From assembly GCF_001625305.1 (NCBI RefSeq), contig NW_017803880.1:133774-197773 (forward strand): a stretch of 64,000 bases of DNA. The letters are read 5' to 3'. Positions 1 to 10,985 of this stretch are shown piece after piece. A program made the translations under genes and the position numbers. Source of the DNA: Branchiostoma belcheri (Eukaryota; Chordata; Leptocardii; Amphioxiformes; Branchiostomatidae). Position 1 is the stretch's first letter. The number at the start of each line of letters is the position of its first letter. The notes beneath the pieces are model-generated. The model saw only the letters and a program-made list of their open reading frames with translations, made no database searches and was not told where the DNA came from.

Positions 1-1679
1 AGGAAGTCCACATACTCGGCACCGTACACGAGCTGCTCTTCCATAGTGTCTGGCCACTGGTCAGGGTTGAAGGCAAGGCAGAAGTAGTGGACGTGAAGTA
101 TGTGAACTAAAAGAAGACCTTCTCACAAAATTATTACAGTGACACAGCAACACCCTGTATTTCTTTTAAGTACCGTACGCTATCGTCTAGCACTGCAGGC
201 TAATATGGTATCCATGAAACATTACAAGACAGTTGCAAAAGTTGAAGTAAAACATACCCGATAGTAGTAAACAACCGGGAGCTCGGCATCAGGGTGATCA
301 CGCTCCCACTTTCGCCGCTGGTCCTGCAGGGACTTCTGGAAGCTTGCCAGCCTTCCATCCCTGAGTGGCTGTTCCTTCATCGCTTCCACAGTGAGTATGA
401 GCTGCTCCAGCTTGGCCACAGCCTAATTTGATGTGATTTAGACAAGATAGTGTTAGCATTCAGACATGTCAAAAACCATCCAAATCGTCTATATATAATT
501 TTCTGCCCTTGAAATAAATGTCCTTTCAATGACTAGTAGTGCCGCAAAGAGTACTCATCTTCTCCACGTGCCGGTCCAGCCGCTGCTTCTTGTCGATGGA
601 GTTGATGCCGCGGAGGTGTTTCTCCACGTGCCGGTCCAGCCGCTGCTTCTTGTCGATGGAGTTGATGCCGCGGAGGTGTTTCTCCACGTGCCGGTCCAGC
701 CGCTGCTTCTTGTCGATGGAGTTGATGCCGCGGAGGTGTTTCTCCACGTGCCGGTCCAGCCGCTGCTTCTTGTCGATGGAGTTGATGCCGCGGAGGTGTT
801 TCTCCACGTGCCGGTCCAGCCGCTGCTTCTTGTCGATGGAGTAGGAGCACAGGTGGCACCGCTTGTTCTGCAGGGTGCCCTCGGCAGGGTCCGTAGGCTG
901 CTGTATGGTGTACAGTAAAGCAATATGTGATGTATCATGGTTGGTACTGCTGTAAGGTAATACATGTATGTATGATGTATGTGGTAAAGTTAGGAGCACA
1001 GGTGGCACATTTTTCTGCAGGAGCAAGCAGAGGCTGCTGACTTCATTGAACACATCTGCCAAGAAATGACAGAATGCCACGAATGTCCCATCTTTCATCG
1101 TTTTCATGACCTAGAATGTAGACAACAAGGGTAAAACGAAATTTTGAATGCTTTTGCTGCTTATATATACATGTTCACATGAAGGAGAAGCAAGACAAGT
1201 GTGCGAGACTCCAAGAGTCAGTTAGACTGTGGAACATTCCTTCTAATAGTATACTATGTCAGTGTTTTGAAGTAAAGAAAACCTTTAAAGAAATTATGAA
1301 ATCAGAAATACAATTTTTCAATTGAATTCATACCTTCCTTGCCCGTCCCTTGATGTCGGCATTCTTCGATGCCTCGGCAAAGTGGTCCATGTGTACGTGG
1401 ACGGCAGTGTATTGGCCCAGTTCCTCGTCCTCCCCATCTTTCTTGCCCGGCCTTAGGAGGACGTTCAAGGCGCGCGACACATGGGGAAGCCACCTGGTGC
1501 CTTTCACTGCACTGGGATTTAGAACGTCGACACCAAGTTCCTCACCCAGTTTCTTGAGTTCCCTCCTGCTCTTGGAACTGTCATGGTAGGTTCTGAACAC
1601 CATGTCCAGGATGTCGTACACAGTGCTTTATAATACCATTGGAATGTTCCTTTGCACCGATAGCAAGGCCAACTCTAGT
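1..1679 (-). pseudogene. hAT-derived ZNF862/KIAA1586-like gene, copy A (partial, runs off window)
   Basis: Exons read leftward: 1334-1679, about 990-1110, a zinc-finger exon about 545-900, 258-422, and 1-106 at the window edge. Exon 1334-1679 contains KGTRWLPHVSRALNVLL, the pattern of hAT transposase-derived proteins of the ZNF862/KIAA1586 type. The next exon begins VMKTMKDGTFVAFCHFLADV, and the last reads FNPDQWPDTMEEQLVYGAEY. Each aligns with an exon of the intact-looking order in copy B (6078-8301). Splice sites are good (ag before 1679, gt after 1334, 258-422 flanked by ag and gt). The 1334-1679 exon has an in-frame TAA where copy B reads AAVHDLL, so the copy is probably non-functional. 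The zinc-finger exon has no equivalent seen in copy B. The C-terminal dimerisation domain lies outside the window. The family is clear; the exact exon ends of the zinc-finger part are not. Confidence 0.7.
560..840 (-). repeat. 60-bp coding minisatellite inside a C2H2 zinc-finger exon
   Basis: Four perfect 60-bp units (601-660, 661-720, 721-780, 781-840) and a 41-base partial at 560-600. On the minus strand each unit encodes 20 residues around KKQRLDRHVEKHLRG. The first unit completes a C2H2 finger (CHLCSYS... HVEKH). Later units repeat only the helix and the two histidines, without the Cys pair. The same array has about three units at 9406-9590. The unit length keeps the frame open, so copy-number change alters the protein without a frameshift. 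Confidence 0.9.
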
Positions 1680-1924
1680 CTGAAATAAAACATGGAATAT
1701 TCAAAGACAATACTTTACATCACAGACACTAGTATTGCTAAACAATTATATATGAGACTATATTTGTTCTAGTTGTTATTCATCCTCCATTACTCCTGTG
1801 CAAAATGGACAAACCCTTCATTAATGAAATACAAAATACAAGAAAATTATGGTTGATGTCTTGAAATCTGATCATAAGAAACAGAATTGCCCAGGCAGGG
1901 GAGCCTTGGATACTTTATAGAACT

Positions 1925-2260
1925 TTATACCAACTTCGGAAAAAAGCACACGTACCGGTGGGGCATGCAGTGAAAGGGCACTACGTGATCTCCAGCTGCC
2001 TCCTTCACATGGACGATCACGCTTCCCCTCGTATGAATTTTTGTAAGGCCTTTCATCAGTTTGTTACGGAACATAATAATTACCCCACCGGAGTTCCTTT
2101 TCGCAGACTTTTTAGCGTTCCTGTCACTTCTTAAATAACTAAAGGAGTCTAAGCTAAAATTTTCCTTAGGATTTAGCCATGACCCTTGCAAACATATCAT
2201 AATCTTCTAAACATCTAACAAAATCATCGTTCTGGCATTTTCTCCTATGGCCGCCCTGAA
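1925..2260 (-). mobile_element. LINE endonuclease fragment
   Basis: On the minus strand the reading frame contains GGVIIMFRNKLMKGLTKI after CLQGSWLNPKENFSLDSF. This is the pattern of the middle of an APE-type endonuclease of non-LTR retrotransposons (target Trp-Leu, then a Ser-Gly-Gly and a strand of hydrophobic residues). Only about 70 residues remain, with no reverse transcriptase. It lies in the block that the duplicate at 9406-10985 lacks. Confidence 0.6.
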
Positions 2261-2619
2261 CGTTCCATGAACAGAACCTCAGAGCTACCTTTTGAGCTGA
2301 CATAATGAAATCGAACGAGTAAAAGGGTGGTACTAAAGTATTCCAGTAATAAGAGCAAAGCTACATTGTGCGCAGAGTGAAATAATACAAATTAGCGTGA
2401 ATAGGATGACTGTATTACAAGTGGGTATACTCACTCATATTACATGTATATATATGACTTTACCTATTCGTATCAACAGACTACATTTGGTAAATATCAC
2501 TTATGTAGTTAGTAGGAAGTAAAATGGAAAAGGGAGAACAGAATTTGTCACCTGAGCGAAGTTCAGCAAACACTTGATGTTCAAATACTGTCCAGTTTTA
2601 CCGACCCATGTGTTCAGTT

Positions 2620-2993
2620 CACTGTTTTATAAGGTCTGTCAGCATGTGTACCAGTTTCTCCACGGTGTGCCGCTTGTCTGCTGCATTGAACCACGTTAAG
2701 TCAGGCCGTTGGTTCCCGGCGGTTTCCTGATGGCTTGGAGGTCGTGCTGGGTTCCTCGGGTACGGCTGGGGTGGGCTCCGTGGTGTTTTCCAGAAGGGCG
2801 GGGGCTGATGGCGGGGCTGCATGTGGAACTGACTTTGATGCTATCTCCGCCCATGGTGGGATCTGTGATTGATAGTTGCGAGCCTTTCCAGGTGAACTTG
2901 TAACCGGTTTCTGCTTCAAAGGACTCGTCGAATTTGGCTTTGCTAGCGTCTATCCACAACGGTACGCGATCTGGTGAAGTACGGAATTTCAAA
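2620..2993 (-). CDS. unrecognised exon, copy A
   Basis: A minus-strand exon follows a good acceptor at 2994-2995 and reads FRTSPDRVPLWIDASKAKFD, then EAETGYKFTWKGSQLS. The frame stops at about 2696. A neighbouring frame continues with a proline-rich stretch and TWFNAADKRHTVEKLVHMLT to a stop near 2619, so either a frameshift or two alternative frames are present. I do not recognise the domain. It sits on the same strand upstream of the hAT-like exons and is copied at 10551-10913, so it may be an early exon of that gene. Confidence 0.35.
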
Positions 2994-3065
2994 CTGCATA
3001 CCTTCGATTTGTTGGCATCTGTGTTCCATGAATGACATATTTACAGTATTAGTTATAAAATTGTT

Positions 3066-3263
3066 CTTCTTATTGTGGATACATGGTTTTGTTCGAATTA
3101 TTACAGATATAACATGTTATGATCGGAGAATATAGTCAACGGATTTACGCGGAATAGGGATATATGCTCAAATAATGACTGGCTGGCAATCATGTAGTCC
3201 ACCGTACTACTACCGTTTGGTTGATGACAGGTATAATTTCCCTGTAAGTCACCAGCTACTCTA
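3066..3263. other. unique intergenic sequence, nothing recognised
   Basis: AT-rich sequence between the end of the segmental duplication and the tail of the LINE at 3264. No ORF, splice pattern or repeat stands out. Confidence 0.5.
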
Positions 3264-5031
3264 CCATTATTTATTTATTTATTTATTGCTCTTAAAAACA
3301 GTTGGGTGGTACCTTCAGTCTCTGAAAGACTGATTTCCAAGGTAGCCCAACATGACATACACATTGGACAACATGGAATACAATAAAATTAAACAAAATG
3401 AAACAGATTAATCAAATGATCAATCGTAGAAAAGGACAATAAATAATATAAACAGAGGGTACAAATAATCAATCATACAAACACAACGGAACAACCAAAA
3501 CAAATAGTCAAATCGTTAGGGATATTCATATTGTCAAATAATGACAGTCGGTTGTCCGTGAGGTCAGGGTCAGAGGTCGTATGTTCTTAGTGCTACTTTA
3601 AAAGCATTTATTGTTGATGCATGTTTAGTTACCGTGTTAAGCGAGTTATAGGCTGAAGCTGCTCTGTACTTAAATGTTCTCTGTCCAGTTCTGTTTGTGT
3701 ATTTGGGTTTACGCAGTAGATTTGCTTGTCTTGTGTTGTACTGATGTGTTTGGTGGTTGTAGCTGAAACAGTGTAGCAGGTAATCAGGTGCAAGTCCATG
3801 TAGACACTTGTAGACCATTGTGCAGGTGTGGTGGGTCCTCCTTTCCTCTAGTAGTCTCCAACCCAGTGTCTGGTGCAGTTCGCTTACACTCGACCGCGGT
3901 TCCCTTCTCAGGATTATCCTGGCAGCCCTGTTCTGGAGGAGTTGAAGTTGCTGTTTGGAGGTAGCATTGCAACTATCCCAAACCACATCACAATATTCAA
4001 GAATGGGTAGAACTAGAGTTTTATACAACAGACATGCAATAGCAGTGGTTAAGTACGGCCGTAAACGTCTCAGCAGGCCGAGACGTTGGGCCACTTTGTT
4101 ACAGGTAGTCTGAATGTGGTCATTGTAACTTAGGTTTGAGTCTAGTACTACACCAAGATATTTGTAGTATTCAACCTTTTCCAGCTCATTGCCCCCAATA
4201 CTAATAACTAGTTCAGGGGCTGACCTTGTTCTTACAGGTGTTCCCATTAACATCCACTTGGACTTACTGGCGTTAAGGGTAAGCCGGTTAGTCTTGAACC
4301 AGATTGCTATCCTGTCAAGTTCTGAGTTGAGACTCTCCTCGATGTATTTAGGATCCGTACTTACACTGAATAAGGCTCTAATTAGGATTCTAATATTGGC
4401 TTGAATGCATAGATCTGTGAGAAACCGGCCGAATTTATTTGGGGGAGCTTTATCCATGTATTGTCTGTCTAGATTATGGTTTTGGGGAAAGTTTGGTGGT
4501 CCTTCATTTGAAGAATCATCTTCGACAGTCGTGTAAATTTCCTAGTCTTGAGTTAAAATCACCACCGATAAGAATAAAACCTTCTGAACTATATTTTGAA
4601 ATTTCTTCTTCTAAGATTTCAATCACATGATTTTCAGCATATTTGTGGGTTGTAGATGTGCTCGGGCTGATGTAGACAGAACAAATAGATAGATCTTTAG
4701 GTAACCCCAATAACCTGAGGTCTACTTGAACCCAAAGTACATCAGTCGATTTTGAATGGACTTGTTTAACATGATGTTTATATTGCTCTTTGAAGAAGAA
4801 AACTATACCTCCTGAATAGCGTTTTGCACGTTTGTTCTTTTTGCGCTATAAATGGAAGTAACTGTAGTTTGGAATGTTGATTTCTGTTTTGTCAGAACTC
4901 CATGTTTCTACAAGCGAGATAAAGTCGAATTTGTTGACATGAGACAAAAAATCTAAGTCATCTAATTTGGAGCCAAAACCATGGACGTTCCAGCAACAAA
5001 AACTCTTGTTTCCTCCTGGAAACACTTTCAT
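3264..5031 (-). mobile_element. CR1-like LINE, internally deleted
   Basis: Read on the minus strand. The endonuclease starts at about 5010 (FCCWNVHGFGSKLDDL, FDFISLVETW), continues through FILIGGDFNSRLGNL (about 4530) and reaches NKFGRFLTDLCIQANIRIL. It then jumps directly into the part of reverse transcriptase that follows the active site (IAIWFKTNRLTLNASKSK, 3570-4457). The YADD box and all upstream RT motifs are missing. The downstream thumb and C-terminal part are well kept (LEYCDVVWDSC, RTFKYRAASAYNSLN). The 3' end has an ATTTA-type tandem tail at 3264-3287. The frame breaks between 4457 and 4516. This is a dead, deletion-derived copy. Confidence 0.85.
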
Positions 5032-5261
5032 ATCAGAGATGACAAGTAGAAAAAAAAGGCGAAATATTGTGTCAATATCCTAGCCGTACGTACAGCAGAT
5101 AACTACCTCAGAGATGCATTAGGTTAACACTTATAGTCTATATTTATATAAGCTCTAAGTACTATTTCATATTCATTAATTACTAAAAGCTACTATACTA
5201 ACATTATGATCATAAATTGGAATAATCTAAAGTTTTCTGATCGTTTACATTTTCTGGTACC

Positions 5262-5745
5262 CTACCACACATTGATGGGAAGTGGTCCTCTCCACGGTAT
5301 GCCGGGTTGCCACGACCAGGGTGGGGGCGCGAACGGGTAACTTGCACCAGGATAACAGTTCTGGATGGAGCGGTGCGGATTGTCAGGAAAGCGTCCGTCG
5401 TTTCTAGGAAGGTTGAACGGGGCTGGCATCCCCCACAGGCCTAGGTGATGGTTGGTGAAGTAAGGTGGAACTCCCCACGGTCCCACAGATGGATGTCCTC
5501 AAGGGCCACCAGGCAACATGGGGGAAAGGGGGCCGCTCGGAGCCGGACGGTGGACTGGGGCCGGGCCGAGGTCCGATGGTGAACGGGTGCCGGAGCCGTG
5601 CGATGGATCAGTGCCGAGCGGTGGTCCGGTGCTGGACGGAGCACGGGGGCCTGGCAATGGTCAGGGGCCGGGCGGTGGTCTGTTGCCGGGCGGTGGACCG
5701 GTGTTGGGTGGTGCACGGGGGCCGGATGGACTCAACCCTCCAGAC
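5262..5745 (-). repeat. GC-rich degenerate repeat with Pro/His-rich frame
   Basis: From about 5500 to 5745 the plus strand is a G-rich run of imperfect units around GGTCCGGTGCTGGACGG. In one minus frame these read as repeats of RPAPDH. The adjoining 5262-5486 minus frame is Pro/Trp-rich (PPPWSWQPGIPWRGPLP). I cannot assign a gene. It could be a low-complexity exon or a plain GC-rich satellite. Several G-runs could form quadruplexes on the plus strand. Confidence 0.4.
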
Positions 5746-5981
5746 TAAATTTTTAGCTTAGGAGCGCATGCGCCTCAAAAAGTTAGGCGCGCAGGCAAAC
5801 ATTTGGGCGCGCAAACAAAAAATCTGGTCGCGCAAAGTACTTTTTAATTTACAAGCCAAGAGAATAATGTACCTAAACAGACAATTAATTATTCTTTCAT
5901 TATCATGGAAACAAAATAAAAATTCACCATTTGTACTAAAAGAATTGTAATAAATGAAAGACCAAACAATGATTTTACATT

Positions 5982-6056
5982 TGACTTTAATGTGTTCAAA
6001 GTCACCTGTCTTTAATGTGTTCAAAGTCATCTGTCTTTAATGTGTTCAAAGTCACA
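5982..6056. repeat. 25-bp tandem repeat, three copies
   Basis: Three units at 5982-6006, 6007-6031 and 6032-6056 sharing CTTTAATGTGTTCAAAGTCA, directly beside the hairpin at 6058-6122. Confidence 0.9.
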
Positions 6057-6057
6057 C

Positions 6058-6122
6058 AGGCCTAGGAAACCGACATATCAGTCATTAGGCCAGGCTGACT
6101 GATATGTCGGTCTCCTAGGCCT
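6058..6122. other. 27-bp-arm inverted repeat (hairpin) overlapping the hAT-like stop codon
   Basis: Arms 6058-6084 and 6096-6122 are reverse complements with one mismatch, around an 11-base loop. The left arm starts AGGCCTAGGAAACCGACATA. The minus-strand hAT-like copy B ends at a TGA (6078-6080) inside the left arm, so its transcript would end in a strong stem-loop. Confidence 0.9.
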
Positions 6123-8301
6123 CTGTCCGCTGTGCAACCACTTTTGGATTGCAGTTAAAGGGTCAAAGCTCTCAAGTGATGGTCCTTCCACTGTGATCCT
6201 TATCAAGTCCTCCAAGTCTCAGTTGACAGGGATGCCCTGGCATCAGACTTCAGACGTCTCTGTGCAGAAAATCCCCGCTCATATTGGGCAGAAGACACTG
6301 GCATTACCAACATGATCTGCACCAGGTGCAGAATGTTCTAGAATTGAAAAGGAAATAAGAAACACTTAGGAATATATTAGCCATGCTTTCAGCACTGGTT
6401 TGCTCAACATAATACATGTAAATTCAGAACAATTAAGCTGCAAGACCTTCAGCTAAGTTTAATTATTGATTACTATTGATTTTTAATTATCTCTGTCAAC
6501 TCACCTGGAAGTCCAGACAGTAGGGCTCCTTAGTTAGCATCACCTCATAGAGGCTGAGATAGCTCTTGTCCATGAAGTTTGCTGTAATACACGTCTTCAT
6601 CTCCTGGAACTCAACTCTTGCGAGGTTCCTGTTGCAGCCATTCCTGGATGAAAAATGACAAACAGTAAATATAATAAGTATTAGTCAATTACACGTACAT
6701 GTAAGACTACAATAAACACAATGTTTCGAGTTCATATATAGCTGATAATTACCTGTCCAGGACCGTACTGAAATATTGCAGGAGGAATTGCAGCTCTTCA
6801 GTTCCGTGGTCAAGGAGTTCTTGTCTGTCCTCGGGCCAGTTGTCGTGGTTAAAGATGTTAAAGCACCGTATGGCTTTCCCAGGCCCATGTCCATACTCAG
6901 CTCCTAATAAGGCAGATAATATTGCACACAAATTGCTAGAAGATAAAGGAATAAAGTACATGCAGATCCATTTGTACACATGATTTTGCTGTAAAATTAT
7001 GTAAAAGCCAAAGTGGCACTATACATGCCTGTTTTAAGAGGAACGGAAGACACAAAGTAAAAAAGAATATGACCAACCTAGCAAACTACTGAATCGTAGC
7101 TGTAGCTGTTCAACAGTAGCAGCTACTGTCCTCGCAATGAAGTTCTGGAGTTTGGGGGCTGCTGTCCGTATGGGTTCATCCCGTGCCACTTGGCTCATCT
7201 CACCTCTCTTCAAAGTTATTTCCTGTAAGTTGACAAGATGCACACAAATAAAAGTTAATAATTTGTGACCACTTTACACCACAATGACTCTCAGTATCTG
7301 TAACATTTCTGTTATATGTTTTGTCTACCATACATGGCAGAGAATGTGCAATACTCACCCTATACTTCAATACTGGTTCTTCCTCATCATCATGTGCCAG
7401 CCACTGGCTCCTCATAGCTTCCTTGAAGGAAGCTAGCCTTCCCTCAGGTACTGGTCTGTTAGCCATGGCTTCCACAGCAACAACAAGATGTTCTACACAG
7501 CTGATGGCCTGTAATGGTAAAACATTTCTTAATGGGTGCTGAAGTCAGAATTAACATGTACACAGCATGCTGCAGCTTGGTGTCAAGAAAAGAGAGGTAT
7601 TCCAAAATCACAATGCAGTCTTAATGATCCTTCCTGGTTTGCCTCTGTAGCAATTTCCTTACAAAGCACTATAGACAGGATACAAGACTCCTAAAATGAA
7701 TAAACGATTTTATTAAGCAAATGTACTTCTGAGTCACCTGTGGAAGAATCACACTGTTCCTCTGAAGAATCAGACTGAACTTGCTAACTTCCCTGAAGAG
7801 GTCAGCCAGAAAGTGGCAAAATCCCACGAAAGTACCATCTTCCATGGTTTTCTTGACCTGAAAAAATGTACATATCAGATATTATATACATACAAATAAC
7901 CTTGGTACAAGGACATCAGATGTGACAGCCAATAAACCATGTTATTATGAAATGTTATACAATATGGAAGAAATCTTGTGGTATTTGTTAAAAATCAATA
8001 CAACAGTTTGTAAGGTCTTAACAACAATTATACTAATATCTGGCCGGTCTCCTCATCACTCCCATCCTTCCTGCCAGGCTTGAGCAGGACATCCAGGGCC
8101 CGGGAGATATGAGGAACCCACCGTGTGCCCTTTACTCCTCGTGGATTGAGGGCATTTATTCCCAACTCAGCTCCCAGACTTTTCAGCTCTCGTCTTGACT
8201 TGGCGCTGTTATGATATGTGCGGTATACTAAATCCAGTAGGTCGTGCACTGCAGCAACCATGGCATTCTGCTTTTGAACATTTAGCAATGCCAGCTCCAA
8301 T
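6078..8301 (-). pseudogene. hAT-derived ZNF862/KIAA1586-like gene, copy B
   Basis: Seven exons with good splice sites: about 8030-8301, 7738-7857, 7359-7508, 7078-7222, 6753-6903, 6505-6643, 6078-6337. Motifs in order are KGTRWVPHISRALDVLLKPG, KTMEDGTFVGFCHFLADLF, EGRLASFKEAMRSQ, NIFNHDNWPEDRQELL and, in the last exon, the hAT C-terminal dimerisation signature SSAQYERGFSAQRRLKSD. After RASLSTE the frame is lost by one base near 6216-6224. The second half of the domain (LEDLIRITVEGPSLESFDPL) continues in the next frame to the stop at 6078-6080. The first exon's donor is also not obvious. Everything else is open, so this is either a young pseudogene or a gene with one sequencing error. No DNA-binding BED finger was seen. 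Family assignment is firm. Confidence 0.8.
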
Positions 8302-8469
8302 CTGAAATAGAAGGCAACATTTTTAAAAATCTTTATAGCAAATCAAAGCAAAAACAAGACTGCCACAATAGCATGACATAAGAAAGGTTTAAAGAAAATG
8401 ATAGACGTCTGCAAAGGAGGATACTTGTTTATGTAGATGAAGAATAGGTAACAAGTACATGTGTCACAT

Positions 8470-9404
8470 GAATGAATGAATGGTTTTATTCAAATTTAAA
8501 ATCGCTGGCAGCAACATGGCTGAATTGCTGATTCTATTACAGACGTACAATTCATGATTAAAAAAAAAGACCAGTATTAATACGTTAATATTGTAAAATT
8601 TCATTCAAGCCCTATTTTTCACAGTCAGTGCCGGTCTTGATTACAAATCTCCACGATTTCAAAACATTTAAGAGATGCGTCGTCGACTTAGCTAGGTAAA
8701 AACGTAATTTAAGGCACTACGTAGAAATAAAATTAGCGTTATGTTTGAAAATATATGGGTCGACTCAAACAGTCCTTCACACAAAGTCGTAACTTCTGAG
8801 ATTGGAACTAGGTCATACAATTTCTAAAATGGTACACAAATTTTCATAATAATTCACAAAGTTCATCATCAGTTTTGCATGTTTAGGAGTCTGACGAAGT
8901 AAGGGATAGGTGAGTCTTTGTAACGGTCAGTTCTACATCTGATTGTCCTTATCAAGTTCGAGTTTCTAGTGGCTTTGTTGTGAATGTCTGAGGCTCTAGG
9001 GGGGAGCATTGCAGGGTCCATCTTCTTTGCGAACTTAAGGCACAAGTCCGTTCTTCTTTGTTCAAGTGTCTGTAGGTTCGTGTTCTGCAGGGCGGTTTCA
9101 TAGTTGATGTAACGTTCCCCGAGGATGGTTCGCAGAGCTCTTTTCTGGATCCTCTCCAGACGTACAGTTTGTGATGATGTCAGTCCCGAGTGCCAGACAG
9201 GCGCGCAATATTCCACAACAGGGCGTACGTACGACGTGTAGACTTGGATGAGGTCGTCGGTTGTAAGGTTGAAGCGTTTCAGTCTTCTCAACATGAACGG
9301 TCGGCCATTTGCTTTGTATAGCATCTTTGCTACTTGCGTCGCCCATTTCAGGTTGGCTTGTAACCACACCCCGAGTAAACATGTGACAGGTACTGTTTCC
9401 AGCT
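8470..9404 (-). mobile_element. CR1-like LINE, 3' end
   Basis: The minus-strand frame down to 8869 carries the C-terminal part of non-LTR reverse transcriptase: LGVWLQANLKWATQVAKM, SYVRPVVEYCAPVWHSGL, ERIQKRALRTILGERYIN. A 3' untranslated part follows to a GAATGAATGAATG tail at 8471. It belongs to the same group as the plus-strand LINE at 62144. At the other end it stops abruptly at a single N (9405), beyond which the zinc-finger array of copy C begins in an open frame. That join is probably an assembly seam rather than a true insertion boundary. Confidence 0.8.
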
Positions 9405-9405
9405 N

Positions 9406-10440
9406 TGGAGTTGATGCCGCGGAGGTGTTTCTCCACGTGCCGGTCCAGCCGCTGCTTCTTGTCGATGGAGTTGATGCCGCGGAGGTGTTTCTCCACGTGC
9501 CGGTCCAGCCGCTTCTTCTTGTCGATGGAGTTGATGCCGCGGAGGTGTTTCTCCACGTGCCGGTCCAGCCGCTGCTTCTTGTCGATGGAGTAGAAGCACA
9601 GGTGGCACTTGTACCGCTTGTTCTGCAGGGTGCCCTCGGCAGGGTCCGTAGGCTGCTGTATGGTGTACAGTAAAGCAATATGTGATGTATCATGGTTGGT
9701 ACTGCTGTAAGGTAATACATGTATGTATGATGTATGTGGTAAAGTTAGGAGCACAGGTGGCACATTTTTCTGCAGGAGCAAGCAGAGGCTGCTGACTTCA
9801 TTGAACACATCTGCCAAGAAATGACAGAATGCCACGAATGTCCCATCTTTCATCGTTTTCATGACCTAGAATGTAGACAACAAGGGTAAAACGAAATTTT
9901 GAATGCTTTTGCTGCTTATATATACATGTTCACATGAAGGAGAAGCAAGACAAGTACTAGTGTGCGAGACTCCAAGAGTCAGTTAGACTGTGGAACATTC
10001 CTTCTAATAGTATACTATGTCAGTGTTTTGAAGTAAAGAAAACCTTTAAAGAAATTATGAAATCAGAAATACAATTTTTCAATTGAATTCATACATTCCT
10101 TGCCCGTCCCTTGATGTCGGCATTCTTCGATGCCTCGGCAAGGTGGTCCATGTGTACGTGGACGGCAGTGTATTGGCCCAGTTCCTCGTCCTCCCCATCT
10201 TTCTTGCCCGGCCTTAGGAGGACGTTCAAGGCGCGCGACACATGGGGAAGCCACCTGGTGCCTTTCACTGCACTGGGATTTAGAACGTTGACACCAAGTT
10301 CCTCACCCAGTTTCTTGAGTTCCCTCCTGCTCTTGGAACTGTCATGGTAGGTTCTGAACACCATGTCCAGGATGTCGTACACAGTGCTTTATAATACCAT
10401 TGGAATGTTCCTTTGCACCGATAGCAAGGCCAACTCTAGT
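9406..10440 (-). pseudogene. hAT-derived ZNF862/KIAA1586-like gene, copy C (fragment)
   Basis: Near-identical to copy A: exon 10095-10440 (KGTRWLPHVSRALNVLL), exon to about 9870 (VMKTMKDGTFVAFCHFLADV), and the zinc-finger exon with about three 60-bp units (9406-9590). It shares copy A's in-frame TAA in the first exon, so that lesion predates the duplication. Its donor after 10095 has T instead of G at the last exon base. Its finger reads YKCHLCFYS, six bases longer than copy A. Exons downstream of the array are cut off at the N. Confidence 0.7.
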
Positions 10441-10550
10441 CTGAAATAAAACATGGAATATTCAAAGACAATACTTTACATCACAGACACTAGTATTGCT
10501 AAACAATTATATATGAGACTATATTTGTTCTAGTTGTTATTCATCCTCCA

Positions 10551-10913
10551 TTACTCCTGTGCAATGTGTACCAGTTTCTCCACGGTGTGCCGCTTGTCTG
10601 CTGCATTGAACCACGTTAAGTCAGGCCGTTGGTTCCCGGCGGTTTCCTGATGGCTTGGAGGTCGTGCTGGGTTCCTCGGGTACGGCTGGGGTGGGCTCCG
10701 TGGTGTTTTCCAGAAGGGCGGGGGCTGATGGCGGGGCTGCATGTGGAACTGACTTTGATGCTATCTCCGCCCATGGTGGGATCTGTGATTGATAGTTGCG
10801 AGCCTTTCCAGGTGAACTTGTAACCGGTTTCTGCTTCAAAGGACTCGTCGAATTTGGCTTTGCTAGCGTCTATCCACAACGGTACGCGATCTGGTGAAGT
10901 ACGGAATTTCAAA
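10551..10913 (-). CDS. unrecognised exon, copy C
   Basis: Copy of the exon at 2620-2993, identical over the FRTSPDRVPLWIDASKAKFD and EAETGYKFTWKGSQLS parts. The frame again stops near 10616. The far end differs because the 840-base deletion joins it directly to intron sequence. Confidence 0.35.
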
Positions 10914-10985
10914 CTGCATACCTTCGATTTGTTGGCATCTGTGTTCCATGAATGACATATTTACAGTATTAGTTATAAAATTGTT

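Larger units (their letters stand above)
601..3065. repeat. segmental duplication, copy A side (partner 9406-10985)
   Basis: Apart from small indels, 601-3065 matches 9406-10985 almost base for base through exons and introns. The main difference is about 840 bases (roughly 1803-2643) present here and absent from the partner. The breakpoint shows a shared GCA, which suits a deletion in the partner by short homology. Identity ends at ttgtt (3065 and 10985). Confidence 0.85.
9406..10985. repeat. segmental duplication, copy C side (partner 601-3065)
   Basis: Near-identical to 601-3065 but lacking the 840-base block that holds the LINE fragment at 1925-2260. It begins within the 60-bp zinc-finger array right after the N at 9405 and ends at 10985. 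Confidence 0.85.
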
